Assembly: GCF_000427665.1 (NCBI RefSeq)
Contig: NZ_KE386572.1
Span: forward strand, 1,281,117 to 1,345,116
Direction: 5' to 3'
DNA from: Geminicoccus roseus DSM 18922
GTDB lineage: Bacteria > Pseudomonadota > Alphaproteobacteria > Geminicoccales > Geminicoccaceae
DNA: 64,000 nt
Shown: one piece after another, positions 33,125 to 42,905 of the stretch
Position numbering within the stretch: position 1 is the first letter of the stretch
Layout: each line of letters begins with the position of its first letter
Position numbers and translations under genes: made by a program
Notes under the pieces: model-generated
The model's input: the letters and a program-made list of their open reading frames with translations, nothing else
Databases searched by the model: none
Told to the model about the DNA's origin: nothing

Positions 33125-35248
33125 ATGCGAACTCCCTTCACGATCGGCTTCCTGCTGTGCCTGGTCCTGCTGCCGCCGTCGCGGGACGCGGTGGCCGAGG
33201 TCGTGCTGGACGGGTCGGTCGGCAGCCGTGGCCGGCTGACGCTGAATGGCCAGGACATCCGGATCACGCCGGACATGGGCACGATCCGGGGCGGCAACCT
33301 GTTCCACAGCTTTGACAAGTTCGGCGTGGCCAGGGGCGGCGCGGTGACGTTCGAGGGGCCGCAGGGCATCGACAAGGTGGTCGGCCGCGTGACCGGCCCG
33401 GAACTCTCGCAGGTCCATGGCATCCTGCGCTCGACCGTGCCGGGCGCAGCCTTGTGGCTGCTCAACCCGAACGGCCTAGTGGTGGGCAGGCAAGCGACCA
33501 TCGACGTGCCGGGCTCGCTGCATCTGTCGACCGCGGACGAACTGCGGTTCGAGGATGGCAGCACGTTCAGCGCGCGGGACCCCGCCGGCAGCACGCTGAC
33601 CGCGGCCGAGCCTCGGGCCTTCGGCTTTCTCGGTGGGCCGATCGGCCAGCTGTCGCTCGAGGCACCGGAATTGGTGCGCGATTCCGAGTTCTCGTTCACC
33701 TCGCTGACCGGCGGCGCCGTGACGCTGGACGGCACGACCGTCGTCACGCAAGGGCCGATGCTCATCGCAGCCCAGGCCAGCGCCGGGGAGATCCCGGTGG
33801 CCAGCGCGGCGGCTGTCCCGCGCGACGGCACGGTCTCGATCCGCAACCGCTCCCAGGTCACGAGCTACCTGTTCCTTCCCGATGAGATGCTGCGGATCGA
33901 GGGCGGGCAGATCACCATCGATACTTCCGGCCTCACGGCCGTCTCGACCGGCAGCATCGGCCTGGAGGCTACGCCGACCCTCTGGCTTGCTGGCAGGAGC
34001 GTGCGTGTCGACGGCGGCGGCGACCTGGCCTTCGGACAGATCTTGACCATGGCCGACGGCTTCGACCGGGCGCCCTCGATCATCATCGGGGGCGCCAATA
34101 TCCTCCTCACCCGGGCGGCCGCCTACAGCCTTGCGTCGGAGACGGGATCCTCGGGCGAGGTGATCCTCAAGGGTGATCGAATCACGATCGCCGACGGCAG
34201 CGTGGTCGGCAGCCCGAGCACAGGGGCCGACACGCCCGGAAAGGGTGGCCGGACCTTCATCGTGGCGGACGATGCGCTCGTACTGACCATGGGCGGGCAG
34301 ATCCTCAGCTTCACGGAAGGATTGGCGGACGCAGGCGATGTGGTGCTGCGGGTGGGAGACCTGACGGTCAGCGACGGCAGCATCGCCACCAGCAGCAACG
34401 GCGGAACCGGACGCGCCGGGAAGATCGAGATCGTGGCAGGCGGTGGCGTGTCTGTTGGTGGCGAATCCACCCTGAGCGCCTTCACGATCACGGAGGCGCC
34501 GGGCGGCAGCATCCAGATCTCAGCGGATACGGTCGATGTCGCCGGACGCGGCAGGATCACGACGTCCACCGAAACCGGCGGCAATGCCGGCAGCATTTCC
34601 ATTGAGGCGCGGAACGTGCGCCTGCAGGATGAGGCCCTGGTTGATTCGCTGTCCACGGGAGCGGGCATGGCAGGAGCCATCCGGATCGCCGCCTCCGGGG
34701 AGATGAAGCTGGACGGGGGCCAGGTCGCGACCACCGCCGCGCCCGGCTCCGGCGGAAGGATCATGCTCCTGGTCGGCGACCGCCTGATCCTGGAGAACGG
34801 TGCCGGAGTGGCAACCCGGATCGAAGGCGGAGCGAGCGGCGAGCGGGCCGGATCCGTGACGATCACCGGAATGGAGGGCGGCGAAGCCGGACCCGTCGTG
34901 CTCGGCACGACCGCATTCATCATCGCCGATGCGCCGAATGTCGGGGATGGCGGCACCATCCGGATCGCCACCAAGGGCCTGATCGCCGGGCCCGGCCAGA
35001 TCGATGCCTCGGCGCGACAGGGCAATGCCGGCATGGTCGCCAGCACCGCGCCGCAGACCGACATCGTGTCGAGCTTCGCCGGCCTGGGCGCCCAGGTGGC
35101 GCCGGCCGACCGGCTGCTGGCCTCATCCTGCGACGCGCGGGAGGTTGCCTCCAGCCTGGTGGTCGGTGCCGTCCAGGGTGGGGAGCCAGCCTTCGATCCC
35201 GACCGGCCGCTGGGCAGTCCGCAGCACGATGGCGCGTGCAGCCGCTAG
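33125..35248 (+). CDS. Filamentous-haemagglutinin-type TPS exoprotein
   Basis: The start at 33125 (MRTPFTIGFLLCLVLL) gives a signal peptide ending near AVAEV; product 707 residues. The N-terminal TPS domain has GGNLFHSFDKFGVARGG and, at residues 113-117, LNPNG, the signature of proteins exported by two-partner secretion. A long right-handed beta-helix region rich in glycine and short repeats follows (AGDVVLRVGDLTVSDGS, GAIRIAASGEMKLDGG). The C-terminus has a cysteine pair (SSCDARE and GACSR). No TpsB transporter gene lies in the window, so the exporter must be elsewhere. Adhesin function is inferred. Confidence 0.85.
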   Translation: MRTPFTIGFLLCLVLLPPSRDAVAEVVLDGSVGSRGRLTLNGQDIRITPDMGTIRGGNLFHSFDKFGVARGGAVTFEGPQGIDKVVGRVTGPELSQVHGILRSTVPGAALWLLNPNGLVVGRQATIDVPGSLHLSTADELRFEDGSTFSARDPAGSTLTAAEPRAFGFLGGPIGQLSLEAPELVRDSEFSFTSLTGGAVTLDGTTVVTQGPMLIAAQASAGEIPVASAAAVPRDGTVSIRNRSQVTSYLFLPDEMLRIEGGQITIDTSGLTAVSTGSIGLEATPTLWLAGRSVRVDGGGDLAFGQILTMADGFDRAPSIIIGGANILLTRAAAYSLASETGSSGEVILKGDRITIADGSVVGSPSTGADTPGKGGRTFIVADDALVLTMGGQILSFTEGLADAGDVVLRVGDLTVSDGSIATSSNGGTGRAGKIEIVAGGGVSVGGESTLSAFTITEAPGGSIQISADTVDVAGRGRITTSTETGGNAGSISIEARNVRLQDEALVDSLSTGAGMAGAIRIAASGEMKLDGGQVATTAAPGSGGRIMLLVGDRLILENGAGVATRIEGGASGERAGSVTITGMEGGEAGPVVLGTTAFIIADAPNVGDGGTIRIATKGLIAGPGQIDASARQGNAGMVASTAPQTDIVSSFAGLGAQVAPADRLLASSCDAREVASSLVVGAVQGGEPAFDPDRPLGSPQHDGACSR

Positions 35249-35547
35249 ATCGGGCTGGAAAACAGGTTCGAGACGGAACAAGACGGCCCTGCACGTTCAG
35301 CAGATCCGCGGCCGCTGCTCGCCGCTCAGCATGTCGATCACCCGCATGCCCCTCAAGGGTCCGCGACAGAAGACCTCGCCGGCGGTCGGTTCTCGATCCG
35401 GCCGATGACCGTCGCGCTCGCCGGCACGCCGCGGGTGAGATCGCGCAGGCCGCTAGCTCTAGGCAGCCTGGCCCAGGGCGATGTTGTCGTTTGGGCGAAA
35501 CGCGCAGGTGCCAGAAGGGTTCGCACCCTACGGCGCGCAGCACACCC

Positions 35548-35763
35548 GCAGCGACAGAGCCGGTACCGGCCGCCGTCCTGCTCGTCGGTCCATCCACGTG
35601 GCAGATTCTCGACCGGTTCGATGTCATCGTATGCGTCCGCCCGATCCCGCAGGATCGGATCGACAACTCGGAAGCCACGCCGACGGAGGACCGGCAGCAA
35701 GTCCCGCAATCCGTCGAGTGTCACGATCGCGGTGGATGCGCCATTTCGTCGACCTGCTCCCAT
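35548..35763 (-). pseudogene. Ferredoxin/hydrogenase beta-subunit N-terminal remnant
   Basis: About 72 codons from MGAGRRNGAST resemble the N-terminus of 4Fe-4S dicluster proteins related to sulfhydrogenase beta subunits: VTLDGLRDLLPVLRRRGFRVV, YDDIEPVENLPRGWTDEQDGGRYRL. After that the frame continues as unrelated arginine-rich sequence, and none of the iron-sulphur cysteines that should come later are found. The rest of 35249-35989 holds no gene I can support. Confidence 0.5.
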
Positions 35764-35989
35764 GAGATCTCCCTTCTGATCAGCGACCGTTCCCTGCCGA
35801 GGGCGATCCGGCTTTTCCCTTCGACCTTGGCACGATTGCCGGCCAAAGCAGCAAGGAATGCGGCTCGACCCGCTCCCTTTGCCAGGCCAGAATAGGCCCA
35901 GGCTGTCCTGGAAAGCCATCAGCCGGACCTCCTGGGCAGCGATCGGCAAGAACCGCCATGCCTGCCAGCCGCTCCGGCAAAAGAGCGGC

Positions 35990-37468
35990 TCAGGCTTGGC
36001 GTTGGACCAGACCATCCGGTTGATGGAGACCGGCCGACCTTCTTGCGCCAAAAGCCGCCCCCACCCCGATGATCACCGGGCCGGTCCCCTTGACCTCCGC
36101 CATCGTGGCCGCGAGGCTGCCGAGGGTGCAGTGCCACAGGCGCTGGTTCGGGCGGCTCACCTCCGAAGCGATGGCAGCCGCTGTCCCGCCAGGCATTCCA
36201 TGGGCGATGAGCCTGGCCACGAGTTCCCCGATGGTGCGGCCGGCCATGTAGAAGATCGTCGTGGTCGAGGGATCCGCCATCGCCTGCCAGTCCAGGTCGT
36301 CCGGCAGGCCGCCCGTGCTCGAATGACCGGTGACGAAGCGTACCGACCTTGCATGCGCCCGGTGCGTGAGCGAGATGCCCATGGTCGCGGCCAGCGCGAT
36401 GCCCGCCGTGATGCCCGGCACCACCTCGACCGGGATGTCCTGGGCATCGAGCAGGGCGATCTCTTCCCCGGCACGGCCGAAGATCATCGGATCGCCGGAC
36501 TTCAGCCGCACCACATGCTTTCCGGCCCTTGCCAGCTTCAGCATCAGCTCGTTGATGTCGTCCTGCCGGCAGCTCGGCCGGCCGCCGCGCTTGCCGACCA
36601 GGATGCGCTTGGCCTCGCGCCGCGCCAGTTCCAGGACCCCGTCCGAAACCAGGTCGTCGAACAGGATCACGTCGGCCGACTGCAGGGCGCGCACCGCCTT
36701 GAGCGTCAGGAGCTCGGCGTCGCCGGGACCGGCGCCCACCAGCGTCACCCGACCGGTGCGCGGAATGCCGGCGCTGCCGATCCGCTCGATGTCGCGGTTG
36801 AGCGCCGCCTCGTCCGTTGCGGTCGGGGGCGCACCGAAGGCGCGGTCGACGAAGCCTTCCCAGAAGGCGCGGCGCCCAGCACCCGGCTCGAGACGCTCGT
36901 TCAGCCGGCCGCGCAGCCGCTGCGCGAGGCCTGCCCAGGCCTGCAGCGCGTGGGGCAGCAGCGTCTCGATGCGCCGGCGGATCGCCTGGCCGAGGATCGG
37001 TGCGGCACCCTCGGTCGAGATGCCGACCACCACGGGTGAGCGGTTGACGATCGAGCCGAACATGAAGTCGCAGAACGCGGGCTGGTCGATCACGTTGACC
37101 GGCACGCCGGCAGCACGCGCGGCGCCGCGGATCGCTTCCGCTTCCGCCTCGCTTGCGGCATCCGCCACGACCACCGCGGCCGCGGTGAAGCCCCCCGCCT
37201 GCCAGGATGCATCGATGTGGACGAGCGCACCAGGCGGCACGCCGCCGCTAAGGATGCGCCGGAACTCGCCGCTCAACGTGTCTGCCGGGGCATGGACGTG
37301 GACGATGGCGCCGGCCGCCGCGAGCAGCTCGGCCTTCCAGGCCGCCGCGTCGCTGCCGCCCACCACCACGGCCCGCTTCCCGCGCAGGCCCAGGAACACC
37401 GGCAGGACGGACAGCGGCGCCATACGCGCCGGGGCGTGGTCACTCGGCTGCCTGGAGACGATTTGCAT
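35990..37468 (-). CDS. cysG: Siroheme synthase (CysG)
   Basis: The product has 492 residues, a fusion of two enzymes. Residues 1-205 are precorrin-2 dehydrogenase/ferrochelatase (GLRGKRAVVVGGSDAAAWKAELL with the NAD loop, and VVVGISTEGAAPILGQAIR). Residues about 235-480 are uroporphyrinogen-III methyltransferase (VTLVGAGPGDAELLTLKAVRAL, VRLKSGDPMIFGRAGEE, VVPGITAG). It makes siroheme, the cofactor of NirB encoded upstream. It overlaps the end of nasA by 29 bases and is the last gene of the nitrate operon. The last 20 residues look non-standard but harmless. Confidence 0.93.
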   Translation of the reverse strand: MQIVSRQPSDHAPARMAPLSVLPVFLGLRGKRAVVVGGSDAAAWKAELLAAAGAIVHVHAPADTLSGEFRRILSGGVPPGALVHIDASWQAGGFTAAAVVVADAASEAEAEAIRGAARAAGVPVNVIDQPAFCDFMFGSIVNRSPVVVGISTEGAAPILGQAIRRRIETLLPHALQAWAGLAQRLRGRLNERLEPGAGRRAFWEGFVDRAFGAPPTATDEAALNRDIERIGSAGIPRTGRVTLVGAGPGDAELLTLKAVRALQSADVILFDDLVSDGVLELARREAKRILVGKRGGRPSCRQDDINELMLKLARAGKHVVRLKSGDPMIFGRAGEEIALLDAQDIPVEVVPGITAGIALAATMGISLTHRAHARSVRFVTGHSSTGGLPDDLDWQAMADPSTTTIFYMAGRTIGELVARLIAHGMPGGTAAAIASEVSRPNQRLWHCTLGSLAATMAEVKGTGPVIIGVGAAFGARRSAGLHQPDGLVQRQA

Positions 37469-40097
37469 CGATGATCCCCTTGATCTCGGCACGGCAGGAG
37501 CCGCAGTTCGTTCCGGCCTGGAGCGCCTCGCCCACCGCCGCGACGGTGGCGCAGCCGGCGCGCACGGCGCCGGCGATCTGGTTGGCCCCGATGCCGAAGC
37601 ATGAGCAGACGGTGGCGCCGCGGTCGGCGACGCCGCGGCCGGGCCGGCCCGCCACCACCGCAAGGCGCGCGGCGCCGCTGTCGAACGGGACGGCGAGCTG
37701 GTCGACCGCCCAGGCGCGCGACACCGCCACCGGCTCTTGAGCCAGGAACAGCGCACCCAGGAGGCGGCCCCCATCAAACCACGCGAAACGCTGCTGGCCT
37801 GCCTCGGCATCGTGGTAGGCGAGGAAGTCGGCGTCCTGCAGGCAGCCGAACAGCCGCTCGGCCAGCAGGCGGCCCTCCATCCTGGCATCGCCGTGGGCAA
37901 GCTCGACGCGCCAGCCGCCACTGCAGCGGGCAAGCGCCCAGTAATCCCAGTCGAGTGCAGCCGGTCGTTCGCGCAGGACGGCGAAGCCGTAGCGGGCGGC
38001 GGCGAAGCGCTCGATTGCCACCGCGACATGCTTGGAGGCCGGCTGGCCGGAGACCGGGTCTGTCAGGGCCGGCACCAGCGTGTCGATGCGTGCCCGCGCG
38101 GCGAACTGGTCGGTCCAGTGGATCGGCACGAACACCGAGCCCGGTGCCTGGCGGTCGGAGAGCAGGGCGCGCACCAGCACGAAGTCGTGGCCGGCCGACA
38201 CCCGGACGATGTCGGCATCCGCGATGCCGTGGCGGGCCGCGTCCTGCGGGTGGATCTCCGCGAACGGTTCGGCCAGGTGCTGCGACAGGCGCTGGCTTTG
38301 GCCGGTGCGGGTCATGGTGTGCCACTGGTCGCGCACCCGGCCGGTGTTGAGGACCAGCGGGCACGCCTGGCTGGTGCGCCGCACCCCTGCGGGCGGGGTC
38401 GGCACCAGGCGAGCCCGGCGGTCGGGCGTGAAGAAGCCGCCGTTCGCGAAGAAGCGCGTTATCGCCGCGGCCTCGCCCGTGCGGCGCGGCCACTGGAACG
38501 GATCCATCCGGTCGAAGGCGGCCCGGTCGATGCCGGCGCAGGCGCCGATGTCGAAGGCGCGGCTGTTGTCGTTCTCGAACGCGGAAAGCCTGGCATGTTC
38601 CGCGAAGATCGCGGCGGGCGAGGCGTAGGCGAATGCGGCGCCAAAGCCCATGCGCGCCGCCACGTCGCAGACGATCCGCCAGTCCGGCCGCGCTTCGCCG
38701 GGCAGCGGCAGGAAGGCGCGCTGGCGCGAGATGCGGCGCTCGGAATTGGTGACGGTGCCGTCCTTCTCGCCCCAGGCGGCAGCCGGCAGGCGCACATCGG
38801 CATGGCGCAGCGTGTCGGTGCGCGCGGCCACGTCCGAGACCACCACGAATGGACATTCCCGGAGCGCCGCCTCGACCAAGCCCGCTTCCGGCAGCGAGTC
38901 TACCGGGTTGGTGGCCATGATCCAGAGCGCCCTGATGCGCCCGGCCGCGACCGCCTGGAACATGTCGACCGCCTTCAGCCCCGGCCGCGCCGCAATGGTG
39001 GGCGAGCCCCAGAAGCGCTGCACCCGCTCGCGGTGCGCCGGGTTCTCGATCTCCATGTGCGCCGCCAGCATGTTGGCGAGCCCGCCCACCTCGCGGCCGC
39101 CCATGGCGTTGGGCTGCCCGGTGACCGAGAACGGCCCCATGCCCGGCCGGCCGATCCGGCCGGTGGCGAGGTGGCAGTTGAGGATGGCGTTGACCTTGTC
39201 GGTGCCGAGAGAGGACTGGTTGACCCCCTGGCTGTAGACGGTGACGACCTTCCGGGTGTCGGCGAACAGCGCGTAGAACTGCCGGAGCAGGTCCGGGGCG
39301 AGGCCGGTCCAGGTTGCGACGTCGGCCAGGCTCGCGGTGCGCGCTGCCGCAAGCGCCGCGTCCAGCCCGGACGTGTGCGCTTCGACAAAAGCCTGGTCGA
39401 GGGCACCCTGGTCGGCGAGCCAGGCCAGGAGGCCCGTGAACAGCGCCACGTCGCCATCGGCGCGGATCGGCAAATGCAGGTCGGCGAGGTCGGCGGTCAT
39501 CGTCCGGCGCGGGTCGACCAGCACGACCCGCAGTTCCGGCCGGACGGCCTTGGCCGCGGCGATGCGCTGGTAGAGCACCGGGTGGCACCAGGCGAGGTTG
39601 GAGCCGACCAGCACGACCAGGTCGGCTTCCTCCAGGTCGGCATAAGTGCCGGGCACGATGTCGGCGCCGAACGCGCGCTTGTGGCCGGCGACCGAGGACG
39701 CCATGCATAGGCGCGAGTTGGTGTCGATGTTGGCCGAGCCGATGAAACCCTTCATCAGCTTGTTGGCGACGTAGTAGTCCTCGGTCAGGAGCTGGCCCGA
39801 GACGTAGAACGCCACCGCATCCGGGCCGTGCGCCGCGATCGTCCGGGTGAAGGTTGTCGCCACCAGGTCGAGCGCCTCGTCCCAGCCGGCGCGCCTGTCG
39901 CCGATCTCGGGGTGGAGCAGGCGCCCGTCCAGGCCGGCCGTCTCGGCCAGCGCCGAGCCCTTGGAGCAGAGCCGGCCGAGATTGGCCGGGTGCGCCTCGT
40001 CGCCCTGGATGGCCAGGGCACCGTCGGCGGCGACCTTCGCCACCACCCCGCAGCCGACCCCGCAATAGGGGCAGGTCGTCCGGACCGCTTGCTCCAT
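37440..40097 (-). CDS. nasA: Assimilatory nitrate reductase, catalytic subunit
   Basis: This 885-residue cytoplasmic molybdoenzyme reduces nitrate to nitrite. The N-terminal [4Fe-4S] motif is C9, C12, C16 and the Cys of RLCSKG. The Mo-bisPGD body has SRLCMASSVAGHKRAFG, LATGRIGRPGMGPFSVTGQP and GRVRDQWHTMTRTG. A C-terminal BFD-like [2Fe-2S] domain (about 825-870) shows CSC and CGSC pairs and probably takes electrons from a reductase. No signal peptide, as expected for the Nas type. It lies directly after nirD. Confidence 0.95.
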   Translation of the reverse strand: MEQAVRTTCPYCGVGCGVVAKVAADGALAIQGDEAHPANLGRLCSKGSALAETAGLDGRLLHPEIGDRRAGWDEALDLVATTFTRTIAAHGPDAVAFYVSGQLLTEDYYVANKLMKGFIGSANIDTNSRLCMASSVAGHKRAFGADIVPGTYADLEEADLVVLVGSNLAWCHPVLYQRIAAAKAVRPELRVVLVDPRRTMTADLADLHLPIRADGDVALFTGLLAWLADQGALDQAFVEAHTSGLDAALAAARTASLADVATWTGLAPDLLRQFYALFADTRKVVTVYSQGVNQSSLGTDKVNAILNCHLATGRIGRPGMGPFSVTGQPNAMGGREVGGLANMLAAHMEIENPAHRERVQRFWGSPTIAARPGLKAVDMFQAVAAGRIRALWIMATNPVDSLPEAGLVEAALRECPFVVVSDVAARTDTLRHADVRLPAAAWGEKDGTVTNSERRISRQRAFLPLPGEARPDWRIVCDVAARMGFGAAFAYASPAAIFAEHARLSAFENDNSRAFDIGACAGIDRAAFDRMDPFQWPRRTGEAAAITRFFANGGFFTPDRRARLVPTPPAGVRRTSQACPLVLNTGRVRDQWHTMTRTGQSQRLSQHLAEPFAEIHPQDAARHGIADADIVRVSAGHDFVLVRALLSDRQAPGSVFVPIHWTDQFAARARIDTLVPALTDPVSGQPASKHVAVAIERFAAARYGFAVLRERPAALDWDYWALARCSGGWRVELAHGDARMEGRLLAERLFGCLQDADFLAYHDAEAGQQRFAWFDGGRLLGALFLAQEPVAVSRAWAVDQLAVPFDSGAARLAVVAGRPGRGVADRGATVCSCFGIGANQIAGAVRAGCATVAAVGEALQAGTNCGSCRAEIKGIIDANRLQAAE

Positions 40098-40098
40098 C

Positions 40099-40431
40099 TC
40101 AGGCCGCCCGGACCTGCTGGGCCTCGACCTGGATGAGCAGCCGGCCCGCCTCGACCCGCACCGGGATCGTCGGCACCCGGCCCTCGTCGGCGCCCATGGC
40201 CTCGCCGGTTTCCAGCGAGATGACCATGTTGTGCAACGGGCAGGTCACGGCCGCGCCGTGCACGATGCCCTGGCTCAAGGGGCCGCCCTTGTGCGGGCAG
40301 CGGTCCTCGGTGGCGAACACCCGGTCGTCGGCGGTGCGGAACACGGCGACCCGGCCGCTTGGCGTCATCACGCAGCGGGCGCCGCGGCGCGGGATGTCGC
40401 CGATCGACCCGATCTCGATCCATTGCAGCAT
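40099..40431 (-). CDS. nirD: Nitrite reductase [NAD(P)H] small subunit
   Basis: The product is 110 residues, starting at 40431 (MLQWIEIGSI). It has a Rieske-like fold, with EDRCPHKGGPLSQG and CPLHNMVISLETGEA. In many NirD proteins one or more cluster ligands are missing, but here both C-x-H pairs (CPH and CPLH) are present, so a [2Fe-2S] cluster is possible. It is the partner of NirB and lies between nirB and nasA with only a few bases between genes. Confidence 0.92.
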   Translation of the reverse strand: MLQWIEIGSIGDIPRRGARCVMTPSGRVAVFRTADDRVFATEDRCPHKGGPLSQGIVHGAAVTCPLHNMVISLETGEAMGADEGRVPTIPVRVEAGRLLIQVEAQQVRAA

Positions 40432-40436
40432 GATGG

Positions 40437-42887
40437 TCACTCCGCCGCCTGCGCGTAGCCGATCGACGCCATCGGCTTGAACTCGTGCTTGTCCTTGCCG
40501 GAAACGCGCTCCGACCACGGGTCGACCTGGGCGAACTGCTGGGAGAACACGAAGCGGTCGTAGTAGGCCCGCCGCCGTTCCTGGTCGTCCAGCACCTGGC
40601 GCCTGATCTCGTCGACGCCGATGCGCCTGGCCCACTTGTAGATGCGCTCCAGGTAGCGGGCCTGCTCGCGATACATCTGCACCAGCGCCACGATCACCTC
40701 GAGCGCCTCGTCCTCGGTCTTCACCAGGCCCAGGACCTCGGTGCCCTTGATGTCGAGGCCGGCCGCACCCGCGAAGTGGATCTCGAAGCCAGAATCCACG
40801 CAGACCACGCCCACATCCTTGCAGGTCGCCTCCGCGCAGTTTCGCGGACAGCCGGAAACGGCCATCTTGACCTTGGCCGGCGTCCAGGAGCCCCACATGA
40901 ACTTCTCGATGCGGATGCCGAGCCCGGTGGAGTCCTGGGTGCCGAACCGGCACCAGTCGGTTCCGACGCAGGTCTTCACCGTGCGCAGCCCCTTGGCATA
41001 GGCGTGGCCCGAGACGAAGCCGGCCTTGCCCAGGTCCGCCCAGACGGCCGGCAGGTCCTCCTTGCGGATGCCCAGCATGTCGATGCGCTGCCCGCCGGTG
41101 ACCTTGACCGCCGGGATCGCGAACTTGTCGACCACGTCGGCGATGGCTCGCAGCTCGGTGGAGCTGGTCATGCCGCCCCACATGCGCGGCACGACCGAAT
41201 AGGTGCCGTCCTTCTGGATGTTGGCGTGGACGCGCTCGTTGACGAAGCGCGACTGGTAGTCGTCGGCGTATTCGTCCGGCCAGTCGCAGACGAGGTAGTA
41301 GTTCAGCGCCGGGCGGCACTTGGCGCAACCGCACGACGTCCGCCATTCCAGCTCCTGCATGACCGCCGGAATGGTCTTCAGCCCCTTGGCCTTGATCAGG
41401 CGGCGAACATCGTCGTGGCCGAGCGCCGTGCATCCACACATCGGCTGCACGGCGGCCGGGTTGTAGCGCTCGCCGAGCGTCAGCTTCATCAGCTGCTCGA
41501 CCAGGCCGGTGCAGGAGCCGCAGGAGGCGGACGCCTTGGTGTGCGCGCGCACATCATCAAGCGAGGCCAGGCCCTTGGACGCGATGGCGCCGGTGATCCT
41601 GCCCTTGCACACGCCGTTGCAGCCGCAGATCTCCGCATCATCCGGCAAGGCTGCAACGGCCGCCATAGGGTCCAGGGGGGTCCCTCCCTGGTAGGCCTGG
41701 CCGAAGATCAGCGTGTCGCGCATCTCGGAGATGTCGACTGCCTTCTTCTTCAGGTCGTTGAACCAGGCGCCGTCGCCGGTCTCGCCGAACAGGACCGTGC
41801 CGATGATGCGGTTGTCCTGGATGACCAGGCGCTTGTAGACGCCGGCCGCCGCGTCGCGGAGCACGATCTCCTGGCGGTCGTCGCCATCGGCGAAGTCGCC
41901 CAGCGAGAACAGGTCGATGCCGGTGACCTTGAGCTTGGTCGGCGTGTCGCTGTGCACGAACCCGCCGGCATCGCTGCCAGCGAGCGTGCCGGCGGCGATG
42001 CGCGCCATCTCGTAGAGCGGCGCCACCAGGCCATAGACATGGCCGCCGACCTCGGCGCACTCGCCGATTGCCAGCACGTCCGGATCCGAGCTGCGCATGT
42101 AGGGATCGACGACGATCCCCCGGGCGACCTCGATGCCTGCCTCCCTGGCCAGGCTCGTGTTCGGCCGGATCCCCACGGCCATGACCACCAGCGAAGCCGG
42201 GATGATCGCGCCGTCCGCCAGCTCGACCGCCTCGACGCGATCGGTGCCCAGGATCGCCTTGGTGTCAGCCTTGGTGCGGACCTTGATCCCCCGCTCTTCG
42301 ACCGCCTTCTGCAGAAGGTAGCCAGCTGCCGGGTCGAGCTGCCGCTCCATCAGGGTCGGCATCAGGTGCAGGACGGTGACGTCCATGCCGCGCGCCTTCA
42401 GGCCCGCCGCCGCTTCCAGCCCAAGCAGCCCCCCGCCGATGACCACGGCCCTGCCCCGGGCCTGGGTCGCCAGCAGCATGGCGTTGACGTCGTCGAGGTC
42501 GCGGTAGCTGAGCACCCCGGCAAGGTCCCGGCCGGGTACCGGGGGGATGAACGGCACCGAGCCGGTGGCGATCACGAGCTTGTCGTAGGGCTCGATCACG
42601 CCATGGTCCGACGTGACGGTCTTCGCCGCGCGATCGATCAGGACGACCTTGTGGCCCTTGTAGAGGGTGATGCCGTTCCGGATGTACCAGCCGTCGCCAT
42701 GGATGACGATCTGCTCGTAGTCCTTCTCGCCGGAAAGCACCGGCGACAGCATGATCCGGTCGTAATTGACGCGCGGCTCCGCGTTGAAGATCGTGACCTG
42801 GTAGCGGTCCGGCGCCTGCTCCAGCAGATGCTCCAGCATCCGGCCGGGTGCCATGCCGTTGCCGACGATGACGATTCTCTCGGTCAT
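40437..42887 (-). CDS. nirB: Nitrite reductase [NAD(P)H] large subunit
   Basis: This 816-residue enzyme reduces nitrite to ammonium. In order there are: an FAD/NAD(P)H domain (IVIVGNGMAPGRMLEHLL; second dinucleotide loop AVVIGGGLLGLEAAAGLK near 150); a BFD-like [2Fe-2S] domain (ICGCNGVCKG, then CGSC, about 420-470); and the siroheme/[4Fe-4S] half with VGTDWCRFG, then MAVSGCPRNCAEA, near 640-690. Siroheme comes from CysG of the same operon. It follows the narK transporter gene by 18 bases. Confidence 0.96.
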   Translation of the reverse strand: MTERIVIVGNGMAPGRMLEHLLEQAPDRYQVTIFNAEPRVNYDRIMLSPVLSGEKDYEQIVIHGDGWYIRNGITLYKGHKVVLIDRAAKTVTSDHGVIEPYDKLVIATGSVPFIPPVPGRDLAGVLSYRDLDDVNAMLLATQARGRAVVIGGGLLGLEAAAGLKARGMDVTVLHLMPTLMERQLDPAAGYLLQKAVEERGIKVRTKADTKAILGTDRVEAVELADGAIIPASLVVMAVGIRPNTSLAREAGIEVARGIVVDPYMRSSDPDVLAIGECAEVGGHVYGLVAPLYEMARIAAGTLAGSDAGGFVHSDTPTKLKVTGIDLFSLGDFADGDDRQEIVLRDAAAGVYKRLVIQDNRIIGTVLFGETGDGAWFNDLKKKAVDISEMRDTLIFGQAYQGGTPLDPMAAVAALPDDAEICGCNGVCKGRITGAIASKGLASLDDVRAHTKASASCGSCTGLVEQLMKLTLGERYNPAAVQPMCGCTALGHDDVRRLIKAKGLKTIPAVMQELEWRTSCGCAKCRPALNYYLVCDWPDEYADDYQSRFVNERVHANIQKDGTYSVVPRMWGGMTSSTELRAIADVVDKFAIPAVKVTGGQRIDMLGIRKEDLPAVWADLGKAGFVSGHAYAKGLRTVKTCVGTDWCRFGTQDSTGLGIRIEKFMWGSWTPAKVKMAVSGCPRNCAEATCKDVGVVCVDSGFEIHFAGAAGLDIKGTEVLGLVKTEDEALEVIVALVQMYREQARYLERIYKWARRIGVDEIRRQVLDDQERRRAYYDRFVFSQQFAQVDPWSERVSGKDKHEFKPMASIGYAQAAE

Positions 42888-42905
42888 GGAGGGATCCTCT
42901 GTGCC

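Noticed and set aside
35800-35860. Possible third copy of the 61-bp double-hairpin element
   Set aside because: It has a similar TCCCTTC and GATTGCCGGCC string, but the second arm of the stem is missing and no gene is interrupted.
37737-39710. Long plus-strand frame opposite nasA
   Set aside because: Same reason: a mirror of nasA codon usage, with no domain or plausible start signal.
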